Assembly: GCA_900547655.1 (NCBI GenBank)
Contig: URHQ01000039.1
Coordinates: 1-19,317 of the forward strand
Length of the DNA stretch: 19,317 bases
Source: an uncultured Collinsella sp.
GTDB taxonomy: Bacteria; Actinomycetota; Coriobacteriia; Coriobacteriales; Coriobacteriaceae
Direction: 5' to 3'
Notes under the pieces: model-generated
Databases searched by the model: none
The model's input: only the letters and a program-made list of their open reading frames with translations
Told to the model about the DNA's origin: nothing
Shown here: positions 7,072 to 13,908 of the stretch, one piece after another
How the letters are laid out: each line of letters starts with the position of its first letter
Position numbering within the stretch: position 1 is the stretch's first letter
Position numbers and translations under genes: made by a program

Positions 7072-8202
7072 ATGCCCAACAAACCCGTGAAGATCATCAT
7101 GCTTACCGGCTACCTCGGTGCCGGCAAGACCACACTGCTCAACCACATCCTCGCTAACGACGGCGGCATCCGCGCCGCCGTGATCGTCAACGATATCGGC
7201 GAGATCAACGTCGACGCCAGCCTTATCGCCGACGGCGGCCTTTCCGAGACCGACGACCTCATCCCGCTCACCAACGGCTGCATCTGCTGCACGCTTTCGG
7301 ACGACCTTGCTAACCAGCTGCAGGGCATCGCCGATTCGGGCAACTTCGATTACATCATCATCGAGGCCTCGGGCATTTGCGAGCCCATCCCCATCGCCTA
7401 CACCATCTCGAGCTTCTGCGACGAGGCCAAGGTGGGCGGCGAGCCCAAGCTCGCGCTCGACAACATCGTGGCCGTGGTCGACTGCGCCCGCATGTACGAC
7501 GAGTTCAACGGCGGTCGCGACCTGCTGGCCGAGGATATCGACGAGGACGACATCGAGAGTCTGCTCATCCAGCAGATCGAGTTCTGCTCCACGCTGATCC
7601 TCAACAAGACCGATACCGTGAGCCCTGAGCAGATCGCCGAGCTTAAGGCCATCGTGCGCAGCCTGCAGAAAGACGCCGTGATCGTCGAGGCCCAAAACGG
7701 CGAGGTCCCCATGGAGGAGCTGCTCGACACCGACCGCTTCGACTTTATGCGCGCCTACAACTCCGCCGCCTGGATCGATGCCATGGAGCATCCCGAGGAG
7801 CACGATGACCCCGAGGTGCTCGAGTACGACATCGAGACCTTTGTTTACTCGCGCCGCAAGCCGTTTGACCTGCAGAAGTTCACCGATTTTGTTGAGCAGG
7901 AGTGGCCCGACGAGGTCATCCGCGTCAAGGGCCCGCTGTGGCAGACCGGCGATCCGGACATGTGCTACATGTTTGAGCAGGCTGGCCACCAGATGCGCCT
8001 GATGGAGAACGGTCTGTTCGTTGACTCCGCGCCCGAGGGCGAGAAGCAGAAGATTATCGACGAGAACCCCGAGATCATGCAGATTTGGGACGACGAGACG
8101 GGCGACCGTATGACGAGCCTGTGCATCATCGGCCGTCACATGGACAAGGATGCGCTCATCGCCTCCCTCGATGCCTGCCTGACCGACTGGCACCGCGCCT
8201 AG
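7072..8202 (+). CDS. CobW/COG0523-family zinc-binding GTPase (putative metallochaperone)
   Basis: A 376-aa G3E GTPase. Walker A is GYLGAGKTT (13-21), the family's metal motif GCICC (CxCC) is at 69-73, switch and Walker B residues lie in the FDYIIIEASG region, and the guanine-specificity motif is NKTD near residue 180. The C-terminal CobW_C domain starts near EYDIETFVYSRRKPF. Members load zinc, cobalt or iron onto client enzymes using GTP hydrolysis; the client here is unknown. There is no His-rich metal-sensing stretch of the YeiR/ZigA type. ATG 7072 is preferred to the in-frame ATG 7051 because AAAGGAGGG directly precedes it, although the spacing is short. A strong terminator follows. Confidence 0.9.
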   Translation: MPNKPVKIIMLTGYLGAGKTTLLNHILANDGGIRAAVIVNDIGEINVDASLIADGGLSETDDLIPLTNGCICCTLSDDLANQLQGIADSGNFDYIIIEASGICEPIPIAYTISSFCDEAKVGGEPKLALDNIVAVVDCARMYDEFNGGRDLLAEDIDEDDIESLLIQQIEFCSTLILNKTDTVSPEQIAELKAIVRSLQKDAVIVEAQNGEVPMEELLDTDRFDFMRAYNSAAWIDAMEHPEEHDDPEVLEYDIETFVYSRRKPFDLQKFTDFVEQEWPDEVIRVKGPLWQTGDPDMCYMFEQAGHQMRLMENGLFVDSAPEGEKQKIIDENPEIMQIWDDETGDRMTSLCIIGRHMDKDALIASLDACLTDWHRA

Positions 8203-8241
8203 GTTTATCCAAGCGGGTATTTTTCCGCCTGCGTAACCACT

Positions 8242-8276
8242 AAACCACCACGAAGGTGCCCTTCGTGGTGGTTTTT
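8242..8276 (+). terminator. Rho-independent terminator after the CobW-family gene
   Basis: AAACCACCACGAAGG (8242-8256), loop TGC and CCTTCGTGGTGGTTT (8260-8274) form a 15-bp perfect stem whose right arm runs into TTTTT (8272-8276). It ends the CobW-family transcript. Only 11 nt separate the T-run from the trmL Shine-Dalgarno site, so this hairpin is also in the trmL leader. Confidence 0.88.
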
Positions 8277-8297
8277 CGTTCTGAGCCAAGGAGATTC

Positions 8298-8897
8298 ATG
8301 TTCAACATTGTGCTGTATGCGCCCGAGATTCCGGCCAATACGGGCAATATCGGCCGCACCTGCGTGGTTACCGGCGCCCGTCTGCATCTGGTGGAGCCGC
8401 TGGGGTTTTCGCTCGACGACAAGACAGTACGTCGCGCCGGCCTGGGCTACTGGCAAAACTTGGACGTGACCACCTATGCCGGCTGGGAGGATTTCCTTGC
8501 ACGCAACGACCTCTCCCCCGCCGACGAGCGCCTGCACTTGCTGACCAAAAAGGCACGCCGCACCTATGCGCAAAGCACCTACCGCGACGGCGACTTTTTG
8601 GTCTTTGGCAGCGAGAGCTCGGGCATTCCCGAGCCACTGCTTGCCGCGGCGCCCGAGCGTTGCGAGCGCATCCCGATGCTGCGCGATTGCGACTCACTCG
8701 ATAACGCCGAGGCTTGGGAAGCTCACGAGGAATCGCTGGGGCATACCGAGGACAGCCACGAGGCCATCCTTCAACAGGATATCTGCGGCAACTTCGTCAA
8801 CCCGGACGACTACCGCATCAGCGCCCTCAACCTTTCCAACAGCGCCGCCATCGTCCTCTACGAAGCCCTGCGCCAAACAAGCTTTCCGGGAATGTGA
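8298..8897 (+). CDS. trmL: tRNA (cytidine/uridine(34)-2'-O)-methyltransferase TrmL
   Basis: A 199-aa SPOUT methyltransferase that would methylate the ribose of the wobble base of tRNA-Leu using SAM. The family motifs are PEIPANTGNIGRT (9-21), FGSESSGIP (103-111) and LNLSNSAAIVLYEALRQ from about 177; together they form the trefoil knot and SAM site. Relative to E. coli TrmL (about 157 aa) there is an acidic insertion of roughly 40 residues (about 130-174) between the IPM strand and the NLSNS helix. The ATG at 8298 follows AAGGAG (8288-8293) by 4 nt. The stop codon TGA (8895-8897) and the final Met codon lie inside a 33-nt palindromic repeat, so the C terminus was shaped by that element. Confidence 0.92.
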   Translation: MFNIVLYAPEIPANTGNIGRTCVVTGARLHLVEPLGFSLDDKTVRRAGLGYWQNLDVTTYAGWEDFLARNDLSPADERLHLLTKKARRTYAQSTYRDGDFLVFGSESSGIPEPLLAAAPERCERIPMLRDCDSLDNAEAWEAHEESLGHTEDSHEAILQQDICGNFVNPDDYRISALNLSNSAAIVLYEALRQTSFPGM

Positions 8898-8923
8898 CAA
8901 AGGAACTGTCCCTTTGTCACATT
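8891..8923. repeat. 33-nt palindromic repeat, copy 1
   Basis: AATGTGACAAAGG (8891-8903), loop AACTGTC and CCTTTGTCACATT (8911-8923) form a perfect 13-bp stem. It contains the trmL stop codon. Two further copies lie at 10148-10180 and 13876-13908. It is a REP-like element; it may act as a transcript end or stabiliser, although no T-run follows. Confidence 0.9.
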
Positions 8924-8993
8924 CAAGCGCCGCGCCGATGGCACACACGCCTAATTGATGCTCTAGATAAAGAGCCCTCACTTTTAATCAGAA

Positions 8994-9017
8994 TTAACTA
9001 AAGTAAAATGAAGTTAA
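8994..9017 (+). promoter_or_regulatory. AT-rich dyad upstream of the first winged-helix ATPase gene
   Basis: TTAACT (8994-8999) and AGTTAA (9012-9017) are exact inverted half-sites separated by 12 bp. TAAAAT (9004-9009), a possible -10 box, lies between them. The stretch is strikingly AT-rich against its neighbours and ends 11 nt before the ribosome site AAAGGAG (9029-9035). It fits an operator for self-repression, but no clear -35 is present. Confidence 0.35.
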
Positions 9018-9041
9018 ACGGCGGTGTGAAAGGAGAGCTTT

Positions 9042-10142
9042 ATGGAATATCTCGAGAACCCGTTTACCCCCAGTTTTGGTGAGGTTCCTGCCCATCTCGC
9101 CGGCAGACAACAGATTATTCGGGATTTGGACCGTGCCTTCTTGAGCCAGCGCAGGCGCCCAGAATTGACCTCGATCTTCTCAGGCGCGCGTGGAACCGGT
9201 AAAACCGCTCTCATGTCGTCGCTCGCGACAAGGGCGGAATCCCACGGCTGGATAGCCGTAAAGGCGACCGCGCTCCCGGGAATGCTTGAGGAAATCGAGT
9301 TCGGGGCGAAACGCGCCGCAACCCATCTCATCGACTCGTCCAACCACTTCGAAGTCACCGGTCTCGGAATTGCACCGCTCGGCAGCATCGAAGTCAATCG
9401 CGTTCACGATGCCTCAACCTGGCGTTATCGCATGAGCGACATCATCGACCAGCTCAACGAGGCTGGCACCGGTCTGCTCGTCACGGTTGACGAGGTAGAC
9501 CCGACACTCGACGAGATGATCCAGCTCGCAGCCACGTATCAGCACTTTGTGACCGATGGGAAACGCGTCGCCCTGCTCATGGCGGGACTTCCCAACAACG
9601 TATCGACGCTACTGAACCACAAGACGGTCTCGTTCCTTCGCCGCGCCCAACAATATCATCTGGGTCGCATTGCCGACTATGACGTACGCGAGGCCTTGAT
9701 TCGCACGATCCAGGAAAACGATCGCCTGGCAGATGCTGAGGGAATCGATAGAGCCGTTCGCTCGATCTCTGGTTTTCCCTTCCTATTGCAACTCGTAGGC
9801 TACCGTGCCTGGGATCTCACAAGCGATTCGAAGGAAATCTCGTCACGCGACTTTGACCTGGGAATCAAAATCGCGCGCGACGAGATGGACGACCGAATCC
9901 TCGCGGCAACCTATCGGGAACTCACTGCAGAGGACAAGCGATTCCTCATCGCCATGCTCGATGACGAGGAAGAGTCCACCACCGCCGACCTTGTCGAGCG
10001 CCTTAAGCGTTCGCCGCAGCAGGTCTCCCGCTACCGACGCCGCATGATAGATGCCGGCATCATTGGAGAACGAGGACGAGGGCTCGTCGCATTTGAATTG
10101 CCATTCTTCCGCGACTATCTCGCGGCTCAATGCGTGAAATAG
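9042..10142 (+). CDS. P-loop ATPase with C-terminal winged helix (Orc1/Cdc6-like architecture)
   Basis: A 366-aa protein. After an NPFTPSFGE start and an AGR box comes Walker A GARGTGKT (48-55), then Walker B LLVTVDEVD with D150-E151, a sensor-like region ALLMAGLP and the family motif SFLRRAQQ. The last 80 residues look like a winged helix (DLVERLKRSPQQVSRYRRRM followed by a strand-rich wing). It is an AAA-type ATPase of the kind widespread and uncharacterised in Actinobacteria; DNA binding is inferred from the winged helix. A second member with the same layout is at 12690-13808. The ATG is set by AAAGGAG 6 nt upstream. The gene is convergent with uvrA2, with repeat copy 2 between them. Function unknown. 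Confidence 0.8.
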   Translation: MEYLENPFTPSFGEVPAHLAGRQQIIRDLDRAFLSQRRRPELTSIFSGARGTGKTALMSSLATRAESHGWIAVKATALPGMLEEIEFGAKRAATHLIDSSNHFEVTGLGIAPLGSIEVNRVHDASTWRYRMSDIIDQLNEAGTGLLVTVDEVDPTLDEMIQLAATYQHFVTDGKRVALLMAGLPNNVSTLLNHKTVSFLRRAQQYHLGRIADYDVREALIRTIQENDRLADAEGIDRAVRSISGFPFLLQLVGYRAWDLTSDSKEISSRDFDLGIKIARDEMDDRILAATYRELTAEDKRFLIAMLDDEEESTTADLVERLKRSPQQVSRYRRRMIDAGIIGERGRGLVAFELPFFRDYLAAQCVK

Positions 10143-10147
10143 AAATC

Positions 10148-10180
10148 AATGTGACAAAGAGGCAGTCCCTTTATCACATT
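10148..10180. repeat. 33-nt palindromic repeat, copy 2
   Basis: AATGTGACAAAG (10148-10159) and CTTTATCACATT (10169-10180) form a 12-bp stem with one mismatch. The element sits 5 nt after the ATPase stop and 3 nt from the uvrA2 stop, filling the gap between two convergent genes, where it could serve both as a transcript end. It is the most diverged of the three copies. Confidence 0.85.
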
Positions 10181-10183
10181 CGG

Positions 10184-12697
10184 CTATAGGTAGCGACCGG
10201 TGATGCTTGCGGGGCAGGCCGCGATGTCGCCCGGCGCGCCGGCGCAGACGATTTGCCCGCCCGCATCGCCACCGCCCGGGCCCATGTCGATCACGTAATC
10301 GGCGTTACGGATAAGGTCGAGATCGTGTTCGATCACGATAACTGTGGCGCCCTTGGCAACGAGGCCGTCAAACACGTTCAACAGCACCTGAACATCGAGC
10401 GGATGCAGGCCGATCGTGGGCTCGTCAAATACGAATACGGCATCATCCTGCACGCGGCCCATCTCGCTCGCGAGCTTAAGGCGCTGTGCCTCACCGCCCG
10501 AAAGCGCCGGTGTGGGCTCGCCAAGCGTGAGATAACCCAGGCCCAGGTCGTGCAAGGTCTGCAAACGCGTCTGAACCTTCTTGAGTCCCAGTGTGGCGTC
10601 AATGGCCTCGTCCACACTCATGTCCATGAGCTGCGGCAACGTCAGCAAGCTCCCGTCCTTGCCCTCACGATGGATACGCGAAGCCGCGTCCGCATAACGC
10701 GAACCGCGACATGCCGGGCAGACGATCTCGACGTCGGGCAAAAACTGCACGTCGAGCGAAATCGAGCCCGTTCCATCGCACGTAGGGCAGCGCAAGGCGC
10801 CGGTGTTGTAGCTAAAGGCGCCCGCCTTGTAGCCGGCTGCCTTGGCTTCGGGCGTACGGGCGAAGGCGCGTCGCAGCTCATCATGGATGTCGGCATAGGT
10901 CGCTACCGTCGAGCGCACGTTGGCACCGATGGGCGTGGCGTCAATCAGGTTGGCACGCGCAATGCCTTCGGCATCGATCCAGCGCACATGTTTTGGCAGG
11001 CGCTCGCCGGCTGCCTGTGCCTTGAGTGCCGGGATGAGCGTCTCGAGCACCAACGTCGTCTTGCCCGAGCCCGAAACGCCCGTCACCGCGACAAGGCGGC
11101 CGCGCGGGATATCGACTTCGAGCGGCTTGACGGTATGGATGGTATCGGTCGCCATGCGGATGTGGCCCTGGTCGAACATTTCGTCGTCAGTCACCTGTGG
11201 GCGCAAGCGCTTGGGCTCTGCGCGCAGAAACGGAGCGATGCGGCTGCCCCGCGATTGCTCGATCTCGTCTACTGTACCGGCAGCGATCACGTTACCGCCG
11301 CCTGCTCCGGCGACGGGGCCCATCTCGACCAGATAGTCGGCTTCCGCCAGTACGCGCGTATCGTGGTCGACAACGACCACGGTGTTGCCGTCGCCTACCA
11401 GGTCGCGCATCACACCAACCAGGCCGTCGACATTTGCCGGATGCAGGCCAATCGAGGGCTCGTCCAACACATAAAGCACGCCTGTCGATCTGTTGCGCAC
11501 CACGCGGGCGAGTTGCACGCGCTGGCGCTCACCCGTGGAGAGCGTGGCACCGGCGCGGTCGAGTGAAAGGTAATCGAGACCCAGGTCGACCAGACGACGG
11601 GCCGTGCTCAAAAACGAATCGCAGATATCCGCCGCCATGGGCCGCATCTCGGGCGGTAAGGATGCGGGCACCCCGCGCACCCACTCAATCGCCTCGCCTA
11701 GCGTCATGGCCGCGGCCTGCGCCAAATTGATACCGCGCACCTGAGGCAGGCGCGCAGCCTCGGAGAGACGCGTGCCGCCGCAATCGCGGCATGGCCCCTC
11801 GCGCAAGAAGCGCGCAACGCGTTTTAAACCCTTATCGTCCTTAACCTTGGCGAGCGCATTCTCTACAGTATAGACGGCGTTGTAATAGGTAAAGTCGAGC
11901 GGCGTGGCGCCCTCGCCGTTCTTGGGAACGTAAAGAATGTGCTTCTTAACCGCGGGGCCGTGAAACACGATGTCGCGCTCTTGAGGCGTGAGCTGGTTAA
12001 ACGGCACGTCGGTGCGCACGCCCATCTCGCCGGCTACCTGCTTCATCAGATCCCACATGAGCGTACCCCAGGGAAGCACCGCGCCTTCGTTGATGGTCTT
12101 TGACTCGTCGGGCACCAGGCTCGCCTCGTCCACCTCGCGCATGACACCAGTGCCGCCGCAGGTAGAGCACGCACCGCCGCTGTTAAAGGCAAGGTCCTCG
12201 GCACCCGGCGCGTAGAACTCGCGGCCGCATGCGGGGCACGTGAGCGACAGGCCCGCAGCCACGTTAAGGCTCGGCTCCACACGCGCCCCGCAATGCGGGC
12301 ACACGTGATGGGCGCAACGGCTAAAGAGCAGACGCAGGCTGTTGTTGAGCTCGGTCATAGTGCCAAAGGTGGAGCGCACGCCCGGCACGCTCGGACGCTG
12401 GTGCAGCGCGAGCGCCGCCGGCACGTGCAGCACCTCGTCCACCTGGGCGTGTTCGGCCTGCGTCAGGCGACGTCGAGTATAGGTGCTAAGTGCTTCCAAG
12501 TAGCGACGCGAGCCCTCGGCATAAAGAACCCCCAGTGCCAGCGAACTCTTGCCCGAACCCGACACGCCGGCAATACCCACGAGCTTTCCCAGCGGGATAT
12601 CAATATCGATGTCCTTAAGGTTATGGACACGCGCGCCACGCACCTCGATAGCCTGCGGGCTCATCTTCTGTTCCGTCACCTTTATCACCCTACTCAT
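10184..12697 (-). CDS. uvrA2: UvrA2-type ABC ATPase (UvrA paralogue without the UvrB-binding domain)
   Basis: An 837-aa tandem ABC ATPase of the UvrA family. Walker A1 is GVSGSGKS (44-51), the first signature LSTGERQR (386-393), Walker B1 VLYVLDEPS (407-415), Walker A2 GVSGSGKT (540-547), the second signature LSGGEAQR (732-739) and Walker B2 VFVFDEPTIGLHP (754-766). Zinc modules are C133/C136 with C154/C157, C177/C180, C303/C306, and the DNA-binding C637-x2-C-x19-C-x2-C663. Canonical UvrA is about 940-950 aa and carries a UvrB-binding domain of roughly 100 residues after the first zinc pair; here only about 40 residues fill that place. It should bind damaged or drug-bound DNA without recruiting UvrB in the normal way, as proposed for UvrA2/DrrC proteins. 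The start is uncertain: ATG 12697 overlaps the upstream ATPase by 8 nt, and ATG 12664 is the alternative. Confidence 0.88.
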   Translation of the reverse strand: MSRVIKVTEQKMSPQAIEVRGARVHNLKDIDIDIPLGKLVGIAGVSGSGKSSLALGVLYAEGSRRYLEALSTYTRRRLTQAEHAQVDEVLHVPAALALHQRPSVPGVRSTFGTMTELNNSLRLLFSRCAHHVCPHCGARVEPSLNVAAGLSLTCPACGREFYAPGAEDLAFNSGGACSTCGGTGVMREVDEASLVPDESKTINEGAVLPWGTLMWDLMKQVAGEMGVRTDVPFNQLTPQERDIVFHGPAVKKHILYVPKNGEGATPLDFTYYNAVYTVENALAKVKDDKGLKRVARFLREGPCRDCGGTRLSEAARLPQVRGINLAQAAAMTLGEAIEWVRGVPASLPPEMRPMAADICDSFLSTARRLVDLGLDYLSLDRAGATLSTGERQRVQLARVVRNRSTGVLYVLDEPSIGLHPANVDGLVGVMRDLVGDGNTVVVVDHDTRVLAEADYLVEMGPVAGAGGGNVIAAGTVDEIEQSRGSRIAPFLRAEPKRLRPQVTDDEMFDQGHIRMATDTIHTVKPLEVDIPRGRLVAVTGVSGSGKTTLVLETLIPALKAQAAGERLPKHVRWIDAEGIARANLIDATPIGANVRSTVATYADIHDELRRAFARTPEAKAAGYKAGAFSYNTGALRCPTCDGTGSISLDVQFLPDVEIVCPACRGSRYADAASRIHREGKDGSLLTLPQLMDMSVDEAIDATLGLKKVQTRLQTLHDLGLGYLTLGEPTPALSGGEAQRLKLASEMGRVQDDAVFVFDEPTIGLHPLDVQVLLNVFDGLVAKGATVIVIEHDLDLIRNADYVIDMGPGGGDAGGQIVCAGAPGDIAACPASITGRYL

Positions 12698-13808
12698 GCC
12701 ATAAAACTCGATCGCGAATGTACACGCCCAGCATGGGCACGGTAAACCGGACGAGGCCGTATCCAGCAGCCTCGATGACGCGCTCGCGAATCAGGCTTGC
12801 GCGATATTTACTCGCCCAGCTCTGGGTGCGATCGCAACGCTCAATGATATCCGCCATGCGCGTCGGTTTGCCCTCGTCAACCGCCATGGCCTCGATAAAG
12901 AGGCGCTGTGGACTGCGCAGCCCATAATACAGGGGCGCGTCGACCGCTTCATAGAACTCGGAGACGGCATCGGCGTAGCCAGCCTCGACATCGCACACTT
13001 CAATGACCTGCGAGCCACGCCGGACAGCAGCCCGCCACATGTAATATCCCACCAGCTGAACCATATAGGGATGCCCCATGCTCTTGCGTGCCGCAAGGTC
13101 CGCTGTCTCCGCGTCAACGTAAAGACCAGCGTCTTTGACCGTCTGGATATATGAATCGCGCACCTTGGGCAAGGATATCGCCCCCAGCGTACGCTGCTGG
13201 GCACGCCGCAAAAACGTCACGCTCGGCTCTTCGAGCAGATCGTCAACCATACTGGGTAAGCCGGCGAACACCAGCGCAAGACCGCGCTGGTCGCTATCTG
13301 ACAAGCCCGTGGCATCCTGGTCTCCAAGCACCTGCTGATAGAGAACGGCAAGAGCCGCCAGTTCCTCGATAGACGCCGATTGCGCCTCGTCAATCGCAAA
13401 CAGTATGCCCTTGCCTGGACCGAGTTTCTTAAGGCGCTCGTTGACCAGCCCTCGCAACGTCTCGCCCTTTGCTCGCGCCGCCTCGACCGACATCCGGCCA
13501 AACGACGGACCGAGCTCCATTGACGTCACAACGGGTTTATTCGAGCGAAGCGCGTCGGCCAAGCGATCGCATAAGCCAAGCGAAGCGGAATCGGAGACAA
13601 CCGCCCATCCGCGCTCATTGGCTAGACGTTGCAGCTCCCGCAGGAGAACCGTCTTGCCACAGCCGCGGTTTCCCGTAATGAGCATGAGCCTACCCGGCGC
13701 TCCGGCGCCGTTATCGAGCCCTTCCTCGAAATCTTCGATGACCGACTCGCGACCAATGAGCATCGGAGGCCGCTTGCCTGCCGTTGGCTTAAAGGGATTT
13801 GGATTCAT
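12690..13808 (-). CDS. P-loop ATPase with C-terminal winged helix, paralogue of the 9042 gene
   Basis: A 372-aa protein with the same plan as the 366-aa ATPase: NPFKP start, IGR box, Walker A GNRGCGKT (46-53), Walker B ILFAIDEAQ with D140-E141, ALVFAGLP, TFLRRAQQ, G-HPYMVQLVGYYMW, and a C-terminal winged helix. Identity outside the motifs is low, so the two are old paralogues rather than a recent copy. The ribosome site GAGGAGG lies 5 nt before ATG 13808. The stop codon TAG (12692-12690) overlaps the putative uvrA2 start, as in translationally coupled operons, which suggests that the ATPase and UvrA2 are made together. Upstream lie three 10-bp iterons that probably form its promoter. Function unknown; a DNA-linked regulator or motor is the best guess. 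Confidence 0.8.
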   Translation of the reverse strand: MNPNPFKPTAGKRPPMLIGRESVIEDFEEGLDNGAGAPGRLMLITGNRGCGKTVLLRELQRLANERGWAVVSDSASLGLCDRLADALRSNKPVVTSMELGPSFGRMSVEAARAKGETLRGLVNERLKKLGPGKGILFAIDEAQSASIEELAALAVLYQQVLGDQDATGLSDSDQRGLALVFAGLPSMVDDLLEEPSVTFLRRAQQRTLGAISLPKVRDSYIQTVKDAGLYVDAETADLAARKSMGHPYMVQLVGYYMWRAAVRRGSQVIEVCDVEAGYADAVSEFYEAVDAPLYYGLRSPQRLFIEAMAVDEGKPTRMADIIERCDRTQSWASKYRASLIRERVIEAAGYGLVRFTVPMLGVYIRDRVLWHE

Positions 13809-13842
13809 GTCGGCCTCCTCGGATTGGCAAACCCTGGCAATA

Positions 13843-13872
13843 GTTATACCAACTTATACCAAGTTATACCAA
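13843..13872 (-). promoter_or_regulatory. Three 10-bp iterons forming a putative promoter
   Basis: GTTATACCAA (13843-13852), CTTATACCAA (13853-13862) and GTTATACCAA (13863-13872) are adjacent direct repeats. On the minus strand each reads TTGGTATAA(C/G). The distal unit supplies TTGGTA as a -35 box (13872-13867) and the proximal unit TATAAC as a -10 box (13848-13843), 18 nt apart, followed by a leader of about 28 nt to the ATPase gene. The one-turn spacing also suits cooperative binding of a regulator on one DNA face. Confidence 0.6.
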
Positions 13873-13875
13873 TAG

Positions 13876-13908
13876 CATGTGACAAAGGAACTGTCCCTTT
13901 GTCACATG
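13876..13908. repeat. 33-nt palindromic repeat, copy 3
   Basis: CATGTGACAAAGG (13876-13888), loop AACTGTC and CCTTTGTCACATG (13896-13908) form a perfect 13-bp stem. The core and loop are identical to copy 1. It contains the stop codon (13904-13902) and last Met codon of the minus-strand translation GTPase gene. Confidence 0.9.

Noticed and set aside
6952..8289. 445-aa open frame antisense to the CobW-family gene
   Set aside because: Shadow of a GC-rich gene with strong third-position bias; low-complexity Leu/Val/Gly/Asp composition, no ribosome site, and it lies over a well-supported GTPase.
10253..11566. 437-aa open frame antisense to uvrA2
   Set aside because: Same cause: it has no family motifs and lies wholly within the strongly supported UvrA2 coding sequence.
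10184..12697. Housekeeping excinuclease subunit UvrA
   Set aside because: At 837 aa it lacks the UvrB-binding insertion and has the LSTGE signature; the canonical copy is expected elsewhere in the genome.
8891..13908. Composite transposon bounded by the 33-nt palindromes
   Set aside because: No transposase lies between the copies, no target-site duplications are seen, and the elements are single hairpins rather than terminal inverted repeats.
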